NCBI GenBank assembly: GCA_015039365.1
Contig: WION01000001.1
Location: 1,178,001-1,242,000 of the forward strand
Source of the DNA: Amanita rubescens
Lineage: Eukaryota; Basidiomycota; Agaricomycetes; Agaricales; Amanitaceae
Length of the DNA stretch: 64,000 nt
Direction: 5' to 3'
Shown: piece after piece, positions 1 through 12,292 of the stretch
How the letters are laid out: every line of letters begins with the position of its first letter
Numbering within the stretch: position 1 is the first letter of the stretch
Made by a program: the position numbers and the translations under genes
Notes under the pieces: generated by a model
The model's input: only the letters and a program-made list of their open reading frames with translations
Database searches by the model: none
What the model was told of the DNA's origin: nothing

Positions 1-1331
1 GTCCGCCGCTTCATTTTCTTGTTTGCCGACAACAGCGTCGTAGGCTGCCTCTGCCGCGAGCATACCGCTCTTCATAGCATTGTGAGTCCCTTTAATCTTG
101 GCCACATTGACGAAACCAGCTGCACACCCAATCAAAGCCCCTCCAGGGAAATTGAGCTTCGGTATGGACTGAAGGCCTCCTTCGTTGAGAACTCGTGCAC
201 CATAGGCGAGGCGTTCAGCCGAGGGAGAAGATAACAAATTCCGAAAGTATGGATGATGTTTCATGCGCTATGCATGCCGGAGGCTCAGGGAAAAAGGTGA
301 TGACGAATAGCTGAGTCTCACCTGAAATTCTCGATAGGGAGACAGATACGGATTTTTGTAGTCAAGAGCAATAACGATACCCAAGCTGACCAAACCGCCA
401 TCCATATGATATACCCAACCTCCACCATATGTGCTTTTATCGAGGGGCCAACCAAGGGTGTGAATAACCTCGCCGGCACGATATTTTTCAGGGTCAACTC
501 TCCAAACTTCTTTTAACCCTATGGCATAAGTTTGGGGCTGAGCTTCCTTCCTGAGTTGATACCGCGCAATAGCCATTTTGGAAAGACTCCCGTGAGCACC
601 CTCGGCCAACAACGTAGCCTTGGACCGGAACGCCATTCCGGGTTCGAAAGAAGATTTCATACGGAAATCTCGCGTCAAGCCTACTTCATTCGTCACGACG
701 CCTTGTACACTCCTCGTTTTGTTTCCCCACGGATCATAGGAGTCCTCTTCAGGACTATAAAGTAGTTGTGCGCCTGCGAAACCTGGGTATATTTCTACTC
801 CATATTCGTTCTCGGCGATGGAGGCAAGCCAACGTGTAAATGCGGACAAGGAAAGAATGTAATTTCCATCGTTCCCCATTTGCGGTGGATGTGGAATAGG
901 CAATGCATGTTGCTGAGTTAGGAATAGCATGCGTGAATTTGTTGCCGGTTGAGTCATGGGATGGCCAGGCAATGCTTGCCAGTCCGGCAAGAGCTCATTG
1001 AGAGCCCTAGGCTCAATGACAGCGCCAGAGAGGATATGGGAACCTTTTAGAGAAGTGAAAAATCAGATTCGAAACGGAAAACATGGTGCTCACCAACTTC
1101 CCCGCCTTTTTCGAGAACGACGACTCTAATCTCGTTACCTTTCTCGCGTTCTAGTTGTTTTAAACGAATGGCAGCGCTGAGACCAGCGGGCCCACCACCG
1201 ACAATACAAACGTCGACCTCATCTTCGGCTCTCTCTATGGATTTCGGGTTGTAAACGTCAGAGGAAGATGAGAAAGATCTGATCGTGCTGGACCTGAACC
1301 TCAGAGGAAAGGCTCGTCTGCAGCACAACAT
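1..1331 (-). CDS. ETFDH: Electron-transfer flavoprotein:ubiquinone oxidoreductase, N-terminal part
   Basis: Mitochondrial inner-membrane flavoprotein that passes electrons from ETF, reduced by fatty-acid and amino-acid dehydrogenases, to ubiquinone. Only the 5' part is in the window; the gene runs off at base 1. Exon 1 (1331-1094) encodes an Arg/Ser-rich mitochondrial presequence and the FAD-binding dinucleotide motif [17 protein letters not shown], then [11 protein letters not shown]. Exon 2 (1043-322) carries the [12 protein letters not shown] segment and the middle domain ([13 protein letters not shown]). Exon 3 (267 to the edge) has [13 protein letters not shown] and IPKLNFPGG, both family hallmarks. 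Introns 1044-1093 and 268-321 are GT-AG and keep frame (G+GT gives the Gly of GSHIL). The ATG at 1331 is the first in frame and is followed by the presequence. The C-terminal 4Fe-4S cluster domain lies outside the window. The assignment is secure. Confidence 0.95.
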
Positions 1332-1455
1332 GATCGCTCTCCCGGTAATTGACCCGGTTCACACGTGATTGAATTATGCTGCTCTTTACATTTTACGTCC
1401 GTAAATTACACTCCTCGTTTATACCGTAAAGTTATCCGTCAAATACGTCTAGATA

Positions 1456-2779
1456 TCATGAGAGTGCAGCAATTAACTTGAAGAATGCTAAGATGCATCC
1501 TCCAGATATTATTGGAAGCGTCAAATTGTCATCCAGAGAACCAAGGTCTAAAACTGGTGGTCAGTCCAAATTCAAAAAATACTTGACAAAGTACGTACCC
1601 AGAGCCTCAGCGACTCCGCTCACTAGTCCTGCCACAATACCGATAGCTCCTAGTCCTAGCCAGCCCCTTGTAGCTCCGACAACGGAACTTTCCATACCAA
1701 GCCAATTCAGGAGCGATGACGTCCCAGGAACGCCATTTTGCCACGTCCACGATAAGCTGGCTCCATTATGTCTCAGCGGAGCAATCCAGCCCCAGAACAT
1801 AACGGCTACACAGGCACCTGTAGCGGATGCGGCTATGAATCCAGCCATGGACTTTCTGGGAGCCAATGGAAGTCGGAGGAGAGGTAATCGGCGGGGCAAA
1901 GAAGGTGTGAGATGTCCAAACATCCGCCCGAACGTCGACGCCGCGGTATCGGCCCATGACAAACTGAAACGAAGATGAGAATGAGTGAATTAAGGTAACG
2001 GCAAATACGGACATTAAGATTGCAACAGTCGCCACGTCGGTAGGATAGAAAGTTAGAACAGAGGTGACGCCCAAGATATACCATATGACGCCGTTGGATG
2101 TTTTCTGTGATGGGTTGGAACAGGAAAACCTGTGAATTAGCAAATGACTCACCTTTTCACTTTCCCGCATCAAGAATCCCAGGAGGTGTTCGTACAATCG
2201 CTCAAATGCAGGGTACCTAAGGCGTATAATGTCTGCCGGCGCTATGATGGCCAACGCGCTCCATAGAACTATGACTGTGTTTCTAACATTTCCTTCTGAC
2301 AAGTAAAGGTATAGTGTGAGGAAGCCTTTACAGCATTCGTTATCAGTACCGTGCCACCCATGAGACACGAGTCACGCACCAATAGATGAATGTAGTAGTT
2401 TGCGGGGGATCTCCCAATCTATCTTATGAGGCTGTGGAATGGTCCCTCGAGCCGTGCCATTCTGCGTGCTGCTTATCGCGCCAGTGTTTGGCTTCGCGTG
2501 ACCATTTGTGTTTCGTTGCCTGAGCGAAATGGGTCGTGTTCGTTGTGTGGCATGGTTATCATGATCTTCCAGCGATGCCTCCGTCCGCTCGTCAAGGGCC
2601 ACCATTCTCCCGTGAGCGTCGACAAAGTCGAAATGACCAAGACCCTCAAGACTCTTTATGACGTGCTGAGTGATATTTTTAACGCCTTTTGAATCGTTTG
2701 GGAGGGGCGAGGCGGTGAATGATATGATGGGGGACGGCGAACGGAGGCGGCGGGCAGAGGGAGGCTCACGCGCCGTCAT
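1456..2779 (-). CDS. DGK1: CTP-dependent diacylglycerol kinase (Dgk1/Hsd1 family)
   Basis: ER/nuclear-envelope membrane enzyme that phosphorylates diacylglycerol with CTP to give phosphatidate, opposing the lipin phosphatase. The diagnostic segment is KIDWEIPRKLLHSSIG, followed after an intron by FLTLYLYLSEG and a series of hydrophobic helices; PADIIRLRYPAFE and NGVIWYILG are also family motifs. The last exons carry SWADTAAS and LVSGVAEAL, then a short tail ending at the TGA at 1456-1458. Five exons: 2779-2380, 2325-2153, 2104-2013, 1963-1599 and 1547-1456. The introns are 48-54 nt GT-AG and keep frame. The basic/Ser-rich N-terminus of about 100 residues is typical of fungal orthologues. The ATG at 2779 is used because the frame further upstream begins only with a non-ATG codon. 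It is divergent from the J-protein gene, with 76 bp between start codons. Confidence 0.93.
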
Positions 2780-2855
2780 GGCGAGATGGAAGGGAGCAAG
2801 ACGGGAGCGTGTCAATCGTTGTCAGCACAGCCGTATTCCCACACTGTTTATCTTT

Positions 2856-3585
2856 ATGTCCACAAGATGGACTCGCCCGTTCAGCATGTCCTGTACGGCA
2901 CACGATCACTACAGAACACTCGGCCTCACGTCCCAGGCCACAAAAGCACAGATAAAAGTGCGCATTGAGTGTTTTACATGACACTACTGACGGTTATATA
3001 CAGTCTCATTATTACCAGGCAGGCAAATTGCGAATGCGACTGGGCCCAACGTCACTGACAGTGTCTTAGCTAAGCAAGAAACATCACCCAGACGTGTCTT
3101 CTGACCCTAAATCACGCGAAATATTTACTGTTGTCAGTGAGGCGTATACAGTGTTAATTAATGACCGGGAACGGTGTGTGTCTCATTATGCATCATTCAT
3201 TGCCGACCTATTCATTACAAAGCTTAGGCGAGCATATGACCGTGTGTTGCAAGCAGAACATGCGCAACACGCAAGTCGCCCAGGATACGCGTCGCCAAGC
3301 AGAGGACCGCGGGCGACGCATGCGTGGGAGACGACCCACCGATCGCGGCCGAAACACGAGATGGGCCGACCGGTACATCCGCGTCGGCGAGAAGAGTGGT
3401 GGGGGACAGAGAGAGCACCGGCGGGACGGAGGACGGAGGGAATGGGCCGGGCGGCGCGACGTGCAGAAGAGGCGGAACGGGAGTTGGACCAAGTGCGGGG
3501 AGTGTCCGGAGTGATGCGGGCAGTGCAACTTGTCGGGTTGTTGGGACTATCATTTGCGATATTTGGTGGATGGAGACAAATATAG
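2856..3585 (+). CDS. J-domain (DnaJ-like) membrane protein, probably mitochondrial
   Basis: An Hsp40-type co-chaperone that stimulates an Hsp70. The N-terminus is short and basic, then [19 protein letters not shown] (J-domain helix I/II), [14 protein letters not shown] with the invariant HPD, and [21 protein letters not shown] basic linker follows, and one hydrophobic helix near the C-terminus ([17 protein letters not shown]). Four exons: 2856-2957, 3004-3018, 3070-3173 and 3228-3585. The second exon is only 15 nt (SHYYQ). The intron at 3019-3069 has a GC donor (CAG|GCAGGC...TTAG); no GT site nearby keeps the HPD helix in frame. The layout (presequence, J domain, C-terminal membrane anchor) resembles fungal Jid1-like inner-membrane J proteins. 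The J domain is clear; the subfamily and location are inferred. Confidence 0.85.
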
Positions 3586-3644
3586 ACACGTGACTGAGAA
3601 ATTAGAAAAATAAAGCAAAAAATAAAGGTTTGAAGGACGCTACC

Positions 3645-6054
3645 ATGGCAGAGGCAGAGGTCTCATTGCTAGAGTCCTTCCCGTCGCCTCCGACGCACAT
3701 CCCTAACCCGCCCCCGTCTGCTCCACCAGCTCTCCCCCTTCCACCGGTTCCAGGTCCGTCGCCTATTTCCGACAACTTTCTCCGCAGGTCCATCGCGTCT
3801 TACCGGGACTCTATTGCCATTGCTGACGACCGATTCTCCATTTCTGCCGCCCCCCTCTCGGACATTGACGATGACGACGATTCGGAACCACACCGCAAGT
3901 CACACCACTACAATGAGTCCATCTCCGATATCCAACTCCCTCTCTCCGACCAGGACGATGAAGACGACAGTGTGAACACCGCCATTTTTACCCCAGACCA
4001 AATAGACCCCATGGCCCTCCACCTCCAAATGCGCGCGTCTCGTTCCCGCAGCGAATCACATAAGCAGTATCTTCGCGCCCGTAGCATCAGTCCTTCTCGC
4101 GCACCCCGCCCACCTCAGCTCCCTCCCCCTCCCCTTCCTCCATCACCCCGTCCAGCTAGCCCTGACATCTCTGTACTCGTTTCAAAAACTCCGAGACCCC
4201 GCCGGCAACGGAGTTCTCTATTTTCCGACACTGCGGATGCTATACCAGATTCTCACTCATTGCCCCGCCGCGTGAGCGACGGTGACATTGCTATTGAACG
4301 CACCCGCAGGAAAAACAGACCACGCCCTTTCAACACAGACAATGCGGTTGCTTTCCCATCCAAGCACCCAAACGGCGCGGAAATAGAGAAAAAACTGGAA
4401 AGGCAATTGGAAGGCGGTGATAGCGATTCAGACTCCAGCTTAGACTTACATACTCCATTGCCGTACGTTCTGCGTTTTATACTTGCGTTTTCTTGTCTCA
4501 CCCTTGTAGTCGCCTAATGGTTCGCGACGGTTTACTTTCGCCCAACTCGAAGCTTTTACCAGAGTCTGAACGTCCATTCTCCTCCGATTTCAGGGGTAGC
4601 ATCTATAGCGTTGCTTCGAGTTCGTTTAACCTTTACTCAATTATTATAAGCTAGCTCACCCCCTTTGTTAGATGTGTCGACTATTACCAAGTCCGGAATC
4701 ATGAAAGACGTGCGCGATACCCCAATGCGTCGACATAGACATCGTGACGGTAGACTCCTGCGAGGTGGGATAGGCCTAACCACAGGCCTTGGCTGGAGCG
4801 ACAGGTATTCAAGTTCATGTTAGCTTTTACTCTAACTTTCTCACATTTTCTTTAGCGAAGACGAAGATGCACCTTCGCCACTGACGCGTAGACTATCTTC
4901 ACTTAATCTTTCGCGCCGCTCCTCTGCTCTTTCCGTCCGATCAACACCAGTTTCAAGATCATTTAGCAGTAGCACAGTGCTTGAGGAATCAGGAGGCCAC
5001 GACGCAGCTGTACGACAGAGGTCCCTCACATTCTCCCCTTCTACAAAGCACTCCACAAAGTTTACCCACCCGCCGACGTCGTGGCAGAAACGGACGCAAA
5101 CTAGCTCTCGTCACAACTCTGGCAGCGCCGGAACCAAAGATTCTCTTCAGCTAAGTATTCCCGAACAGCCCGAATATGAAATTCCACGAACTGGTTTGGG
5201 GTCGGATAGTACCCATCACGACACCCTCAATACACCTTCTACTGCATCGACCTTGAGCATTCCCACGCCAAGCACGCCGGCTGATGAACCGTCGCCACGG
5301 AAACCATCAGGGATTGCAGCGGACAAGAACAAGACTCTACCGCCATTGCCAGCGGTTCGTAAGCTACCTTCTAGTCTGAGTCTCACAAGTTCTATACCCG
5401 GGACACGAATGCGAACTATTTCATCTACCTCTATGCCCCATAGCCCACCGACGCAACCTCTTCCTCCTATCCCAACTCAGAATGGCTCGACTACCCCTCG
5501 ACCCCTCAAATTGCCCGAGGCATATCGACGTCAGAGTTCAAGCCAGCCACAAACGCCCATCCATCGCGGGGGCGGACATGATAGACCTCCTGTGCCTGTG
5601 CCTGGTGTCTCGTACTCAACATCAGGGCTACGCCCCTTGACTACGTCAACCTCAAATCCAGCCCTGTCCAGCAGTACGATGCCTCGCGCTTTGCCTCGTC
5701 CACCGTCTCGTTTACCCAGTAAATCCCCAACCACATCGACTTCTCCGACCTCTCCGATCTCCCCCTACTTCTTTGCCATCGCCATCAACTACGTCTCCAC
5801 CAGCTGCCGATATAGGCAAACCAAAACCAAGGCCCCGCATTGGATCGGGGATGGTCTATCGTACTAGTTCATATTCTGGCTTTGATACCCCCGCAACTGC
5901 CGGGGCAAGCAAATTGCGTATGCCCAAGTCACTTGCACTAACATCAACGACCGGCCCATCATCTACACCAAGGTCCTTTTCATCTTCGTTACCCATTACA
6001 CGTCCCGGAGCGTTGCGAACGCCTACCGCAATACCTCGGACTATCGCATCCTAG
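3645..6054 (+). CDS. Ser/Pro-rich disordered protein of unknown function
   Basis: Not recognised. A long protein almost wholly of low complexity: poly-Pro stretches (residues about 20-45 and 155-170), acidic runs (DIDDDDDSE), many SP/TP sites and RSxS basophilic sites. The most conserved-looking part is GIGLTTGLGWSDSEDEDAPSPLTRR in the middle. The start ATG at 3645 sits in ACCATGG. Modelled exons: 3645-4462, 4510-4595, 4672-4804, 4856-5718 and 5804-6054 (TAG). The second intron is taken as 4596-4671 because only that donor joins in frame to VSTITKSGIMKD. The last intron (5719-5803, GTAAAT...CCAG) is inferred from a frame change and could be placed differently. The composition suggests a phosphorylated scaffold or polarity protein; that is only inference. 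The gene follows the J-protein gene by 59 bp on the same strand. Confidence 0.72.
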
Positions 6055-7271
6055 AGACCACTCTTATACCTTTTGCGTCCAAACTAGCCTGTTAACACGC
6101 ATGCGCACGCCCAACGTGCTGTACTCTTACGACATCTTTCGCCCTAATTGACCTTCTCATAATGCAGGCTATTTTTACGAACCTACGTCACATTTGCTGT
6201 TTTTACTCTTTTCTCAAGGTCGCGGATGGATTATTGGACGGTTCTTGATTTTATACATGATTTTCTATATGGATGGAAATGCCTCGCATTCGCGACTATA
6301 TACCTTTTGTCGTAACAAAATTACAAAGTTATAAATCTGTAATTGTCATTTTAATTGCTGTGCAGACTCTGCATCCGAACCGCAGCGTTGAGGCACTGTA
6401 GTAGCAGTGCGGCTCCACCTGCATTTCGTGACGAGCAAGAGGCCAATTTGCCAACCGCCAACCGAGGCGACAAATTTCGGGAAGGCGGAAAGTATGTAAC
6501 ATGCGAGCAGTGCAAAGTGACACGATACGGCCGCCGAATTGTGGCGCGAAATTCAACGCTATCACAGCCTATCGTTGCTACTCTTGATGCGAGATCGACA
6601 AAAATAAATCACTTTGTCAGGCAAGGCCCAAGGTTGGCTTGAAATAGAAAAGAAGAAGAAAAAACTCAACCTCACACTTCCAGTAACCCATTTTCCTTTG
6701 GACGCCAGTTGCGGCTGCGCAGAAAGTATATGGGTACCCTACCTTCCGAGGTTTAAATTAACTTTACAGGCTGTGTGAGAAAGTGGATAGCTATCAATAG
6801 AACGATCAGTATGTAAAAATTGCCGCGAAGGGACTGAAACACAGCCTAAACTTCATTATTGCAATTGCAGCCGTCGCCCAACCCCCAGCGCCCACTGGAA
6901 TTGCATCCGGTGCCGTGACACTCTTTGCATCTCGAAGGATCCGGATAGGCTTGCAAAGAGTGCACGTAGTATACGAGTGTTCTGCTCAACACTTCCTTCC
7001 TGAATATGGCTTCTGATTAGGCTCGATCAGCCTCTCTAAAGCCTGAGTTCTGACATGCATGCCAGGTCAAAGGGGAATAATTGAGATCAGAAACCGGTTG
7101 TACGCGACAGAGCGTGACATCTCCATCTTATCGACCCTCATAGGGCACTGCTGTTTTTGGACGAACATCTGCACCCGGTCCAATTGCTTCTCCGGTTATA
7201 AAAGGAAGTCCCAAATTCCAGTTCTGCCTCATTACAACCTCACCTCGTAGCGCGCTGCAACACTAGTCATT
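6055..7271. other. Intergenic region, no gene recognised
   Basis: A stretch of 1.2 kb between two same-strand genes. It holds only short overlapping open frames on both strands (for example 6355-6642), with no start context, splice structure or known motif. The 150 bp before the next ATG contain TATAAAA (7198-7204), placed as expected for the promoter of the 7272 gene. Confidence 0.5.
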
Positions 7272-8285
7272 ATGTCCAGCGTCCCAATCGACTACGCCAA
7301 GTTCGGAGGCGATAGCTCGGTTCCTGCAGCCGTCGTGTTCGCCCTACTTTACGCCCCACTGATTATATGGTTTGGTCGATTTTTGTTCGTCCGATTCGAC
7401 CGCCCCGTTTTCTCGCTGACGCTATTTTGTATATGTGAGTTCGGTTCGGACCTTGACTCAAAACATAAGATCTCATTTTTTCTCGTAGTTCGTACGGCAG
7501 CGTTTGTCCTCCGGGCCATTCTTATCGACGTGAAGAGCGTCGGTGAAAACTTGGGGGCTTACATTGCGGATGAAGTCCTGTTCAGTATCGGTTTCTTCGG
7601 TTTGCTCCTTGCCGCTTATGAAGTTGTCGCGGAACGGTAAGTTTATAGACGCCGAGCATCCGTCCTATACTAACGCCCTGCGTTAGTACCGAATACGTTG
7701 AGAAGAGCTACTTTGATTCTGGAATCCAGCACAACACCGAACCGCGCACGCCCATTATCGCGCTCCTCATCAGGATAGCTCGCAATAGTCACAGTCTTCC
7801 GCGCGGCTCTTATGGCTGCCCTTATTATTGGCATAATCGGTGTTTCCGACGCGACTAGCAGCAACACATCAACAGCGAGCACTGGGGCTTCGCTACGGAA
7901 AGTCAGCACTGTGATATTTCTGGTTTTGACTGGGCTGCAAGCGTTGAATACCTTTTATCTTGCAAAACTGGAACTGAGCGGTCAGTTTGAAATTCTTTTT
8001 TTAAAAATAAATTCACTGATTGATCTGAAAACAGACCAAGGTATCAGATTCCCCAATCACGCGAGATTCGGCACAAAAAGTGGTTCCCTGATCTTGTCGC
8101 TGATCTCAATCCTTTTGTTGATCCGCGAGATCTTCATCATTGCGACGATAAACAACTTAAAGACCCAGGACAACGAACACTTCTGGTATCCCTTAATTGT
8201 GGTACCAGAATTTGTCTCCGTAATTCTTTACGTGATCCCTGGCGTCCTTCCTCCCAAAGAAGTCTATGCGACATACTCGAAATGA
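7272..8285 (+). CDS. Multi-pass membrane protein of a fungal 7-TM-like family; apparent one-base frameshift
   Basis: A hydrophobic protein with about seven membrane segments: VVFALLYAPLIIWFGRFLF, a segment around FRTAAFVLRAIL, ENLGAYIADEVLFSIGFFGLL, then AALIIGIIGV, TVIFLVLTGLQALNTFYLA, LILSLISILLLIREIFI and HFWYPLIVVPEFVSVILY. The pattern resembles fungal RTA1/DUF7702-like membrane proteins of unknown role. Exons: 7272-7434, 7489-7636, 7687-7980 and 8035-8285. The intron at 7637-7686 has a textbook TACTAAC branch point. Within exon 3 the frame ending in PRTPIIALLIRI changes by one base to LAIVTVFRAALMAALIIG around 7771-7790. No splice pair there keeps the conserved loop. An 82-nt intron starting GTTGAG could remove the conflict, but only by deleting coding-looking sequence. 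It may be a pseudogene, an assembly indel or an unusual splice. Confidence 0.72.
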
Positions 8286-9861
8286 ACCCCCGATACGACA
8301 TGACTATCATGCCACGATCAGTAGTGTAAATCTTTACCCCTTGTTAGGTATATAACCATCATTTTTGTTTATCTATTACATGTTCTTCGTAATCAGCTGG
8401 GTCTCTGAAATTCATATTGGTATTCATGGCTATGAAAATGACATCGCGGATTGGTGCTCTATCAATTGTCCCTAACGCACGTACTCTACTTGTTTACGCT
8501 GCCAGCCTGTTCCTAGATGACCCCTGAGGCCCTGTCAGTACTTAATGAATGTATGAAGGGTCCAGGGGGACCGCTTGAGAAGTCCGTAACGCACTTTGTG
8601 CAAATACAGTGGCTTGCGGAACCTTAAATGCCAACGCAGCGGTATTCTAAGGATACATATACCTGTGATCACGAGCATTATCCTTCTCGGTCCGAGCGAT
8701 ATTTCCCGGCGCAGCCTCCCGCACGAGATATTAAACCCGTCCCCGAAGATCGACACATGGCTAGACTCCGTCCTATCGTTTTGCGACGCGTTCGACACGA
8801 TTCAAAATAGCCATATTAACATGGTGGCAACAGACTGATCTCCCGCCGCTGAGATTCCACTGACGGAATTTACCAAGAATTGGGTTGAGGAAAGGATCAT
8901 TTATATATGAGGACCGTCATTTGTATCGTCATTCGTTGACATTACAATCGTATGGCGGTTGGCCGATTGTGCGGAACAGATAAGGGCTGTTGACGGGTTA
9001 GTGATCGGGAATAAGGCTTGCAAATAGATTTCAAGACGTTTCAATGCGGGGGATGGGGCAACACCCGTAAATGGCCTTCGTAAATATCTTCCTTGGGAAA
9101 GTCTGAAGCCATGGCGAGAGGAATGCTTTGTTACTGGCCGCATCCTTGTCGATACACTGGACGTGTACATATCTGCCGCAAGGCTTGTTCTAAAAATATC
9201 CGGCGTAGAACAAAAATATGCTTCAGTATTCGCGCGAAGCTGTTCCAATGTAGACTTCTTCCATTTTGCATGGGATATTTCCACTATTATGTATGTTTAA
9301 ACGCGCCGCTTTCTGGCTATCTTCGTCGCTTTCAGCTTTCTCCTTCTCTTCCAATCACCGAGGGTCTTCTTGAGTGGAGTCGTGGGATTAGGTGTACGGA
9401 ATTAAAGCAATCTTTGGGTTAAATTTTTTCGAAAGTGGTTGCACTCGCTTATGTTATCCTGACGTGGCATTTTCTGTCTCATTCAATGCGAAACAATTTC
9501 GAAGGATTTGGCTATGATGGTCCCAACGTCGAGACCCGGAGCCTATGTTAGAAGGTAGTTAATTATTTTCATGGTTCGGCCCTGATATGGCGATGTCTAT
9601 CTTAAACAACATTTTACTTAGCTTCATTTTAGGAGAAGGCCTTGCTAATCCTACGGCACTATAACTGTCATCAGTGATAATGCTGCGGTAAAAGGGTATT
9701 GAGCGGCACGCCCGGTGATTATCTGCGTGCCAGTCATATGAAATTAGATAGCTGCGCGGACATAGTCGAAAAAGCGACGCTGTCGGTAAGTTATTTGCCG
9801 ACCTAAACAAAAACAACTTTGTTCCATCTTGAAAATACGTCCATATTACAATGTCATTCTA
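8286..9861. other. Intergenic region with a possible decayed ORF
   Basis: A stretch of 1.6 kb without a convincing gene. On the plus strand a frame open from about 9027 to the TAA at 9300-9302 reads like coding sequence (NGLRKYLPWESLKPW, ILVDTLDVYISAARLVLK). Upstream, with in-frame stops between, are GPSFVSSFVDITIVWRLAD (from about 8911) and LPHEILNPSPKIDTWLDSV (from about 8725). These could be remnants of one gene. No family was recognised and no consistent splice model was found. Nothing else stands out. Confidence 0.35.
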
Positions 9862-12250
9862 TCAGAGGGTCTGCGATTCTATTCCGTGTATGGTGACACC
9901 TCTCTGATAAGAAGGTGAGTGCTACTTCACAATCGACTCTGCTTTCACTTACTCTGATCGGGAACTTGCCCGTCACCCGGTTACAACCCCACACCTTGAT
10001 TTCATTCAACTTCACGCAGCGTCCGTTCGTCGTCCTGTCACTGCCCTCAACGGGAATACGGATGCCCACCCATCCAGCTAAGACAAAATCATCTACGTTC
10101 CTGCACCATCCAACGTCCAATTTCCTTAATTCCTTAGCATAGTTGCCTAGTTCTTGGAGTGATTCAGCCGTAACCTCTTTCCAGCCATTCATGGAGAAGG
10201 ACTCCAGTCTCGTTCCAGAGTGCTGCAGGATGCTAATCAATGACCGAGAGCCAAGTAGGTGATTTCTTCCCATCTCGATCGCGACGAGAGGAACGTTGTG
10301 GCACGACGGAGCGTCAACGTTTTTCGTAGTCGCTTTTGCTCTCTTTGGGGGTTGTGGAGCGGCTCTCCTACTCCTTCTATTCCATAAACGCACTGGGGCC
10401 TCAGCCTGTTCCAGGCCCAATGCAGCTTGTTGACCGTCGGTACCATCGACAACACCTCCGCCAGCCCAAGCATTGAACAGTCTGCTGACAGCTCTATCCG
10501 TGAGTTCTGGACACCCCACAAGTGAAAGCCTTTCCAAAGATCCAGTCCATTTTCCTAGCCCGTCTTCCATGAATCCGTCGGTTATGGTTTCGTGACTCGA
10601 CAGATTTAGAGCACTGAGTCTTGGTCCTATCGCACATAGCATCCGAATCAGTGCATCCTCAGAGCAGGAAGTTGCAGGAGAGGACAGGTCGAGGGATTTG
10701 AGAGTGTTTGATTCCCCAATTCCCTGTAACCAATCGTCGTCTACCTTCATTTCCTTCAGTCTCAAATCATTCAAGCTTTGACATTCCTTTATCAAGCTTT
10801 CGACACACTCTATATCGAATCTAGGGCATTGGGTAACAAGGAAACCTTCCAGGCCGGGATGTGTTTTGAAGAACTTGATCCATGCTTCCGAACGGACAAG
10901 GAATGGTCCAAGAAGTTCAATTCTCTTCAGGTAAGGCAGAGATATCGACATCATGTTGAAGGTTTCACTATCAAGATGGCCGCAAAAGTCAAGACGTAAT
11001 GAAACCAAAGCAGGATTCAGCATAGGAAGAGAGTGAAGTGCAGAGGCAGTAAGTTCTGCGAGCAGTATATGAGGGTTACATCCATGGACCACAAACAGGA
11101 CGCACTGGTGCAATCATATAGGACTAGATTGGTATTTTCGACACTGTAGAACAGGTGAGCATTCTCTGGGGTTCTGGTGGTATAACAAACATCAAGCTTC
11201 TTGCCGCGGTAATCAGGATCCAGAAATAACGCACAGACATCTATTCTTTGCAAGCGCTTTAGCTATCGCCTCCATGTTCATAGCACCAATATCCCCAAAT
11301 GCCTCAACATCGTCGATATGTTTGGTGATAAGCTAATGGAGTGCATTTCGTCAGCGTACAATAACAATAGCAATGCGTGATGTATCATTTACCTGGATAC
11401 ATAAGGATACCAGTGTAGGAAATAGCTTTTCCTCAAGTTTCGGTACGTTCCTTCTCTCTGTGACTGCTTTGGGTTTTCGTTGCGCGACAGATTTCTTGAA
11501 CGGGTCTGTGCCAGAAGCTTTTGCACATTGGTGGCACAGAAAACCAGGGCCAGGATTGGCAGCTATGGTATACTTTGTCTGTACACTCATTGTAAACCCC
11601 GGCATAATTAAATAGAAAAAGATGGCATACGACCGTGAACTGCTTCTCGCATTTTGCACAGTTCTCGAAGCTGCCTATAGGTGGTCGGGGAGAGCTTTTC
11701 GCTGATCGCAAGGACCTTGAGAGGGCCGTGTATGCGTCTTCTTCCGAATCATTGTTTTCATCGTCTTTCTTTTTCTTTTCTTTCCCTTTCGTCTTTTCTT
11801 CAGATGCCTTCGTTCGTCGACGCTTCTTCGCCGGTGTTATATCATCATCATCGTCCTCGATTTCGTCCAGGTCATCTGAAGCATAGCTCAACCGGACTAT
11901 GCGACGACCCCTCCGCCTTGATGGCCTCCCGGAACTCTCGGCGGCTTCCGCTCCAGCTTCAGATCCTTCACCATTCCTATTATCGTTATTCGAAAGTTGA
12001 CTGGGACCGGCTGCAGGTTCCTGTTCTTGAATATTCTGTACCCGCGTTGCGACGCGACGCGCAATTGTTGTGGGAGTGATTCCAGCTTCCTGTGCCGCGT
12101 AAATTCGATTAAGAAATAAGGAGCTAGATCACGCACTCTCAAAAATTCCGTGAGGGCAGATGATGGACCTCGGACATTGTTTACCTGCACGACTCATGAC
12201 AAGCGCTTGGATAGAGGTTGAGTCACGTCAAGATGTGTGATGCTTGCCAT
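9862..12250 (-). CDS. RAD7: RAD7-like leucine-rich-repeat protein of global-genome nucleotide excision repair
   Basis: Rad7 with Rad16 (and a cullin/elongin) recognises damage in silent chromatin. The conserved N-terminus VNNVRGPSSALTEFLREAGIT is present. A basic/acidic disordered segment with an NLS-like KKRRRTK follows, then a four-Cys zinc motif (CAKCEKQF...GFLCHQCAK) and a run of AMN1/LRR-type repeats (SLRLDFCGHLD, SLDLSS, LERLSLVGCPELTD, LRKLDVGWCRNVDD, NEIKVWGCNRVTG), ending GVTIHGIESQTL. Exons: (12250-12227), 12184-12137, 12089-11634, 11578-11393, 11332-11235, 11173-11106, 11055-9953 and 9903-9862. All introns are GT-AG and most have GTGCGT or GTAAGT donors. The first exon is uncertain: VNNVRG needs an upstream start, and the only in-frame solution seen is an ATG at 12250 with a 42-nt intron. 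Product confidence is high; the 5' end is weak. Confidence 0.9.
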
Positions 12251-12292
12251 TTGCTATCTGATGTGAATTACGGGCGAACAATTGTTATCAAT

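Noticed and set aside
6329..6642. Opposing ORFs in the 6.3-6.6 kb spacer as small genes
   Set aside because: They overlap each other on opposite strands without motifs, start context or codon support.
9093..9422. Plus-strand ORF of 109 codons as a gene
   Set aside because: No motif, overlaps better-looking but broken frames, ends in low-complexity sequence and has no splice partners.
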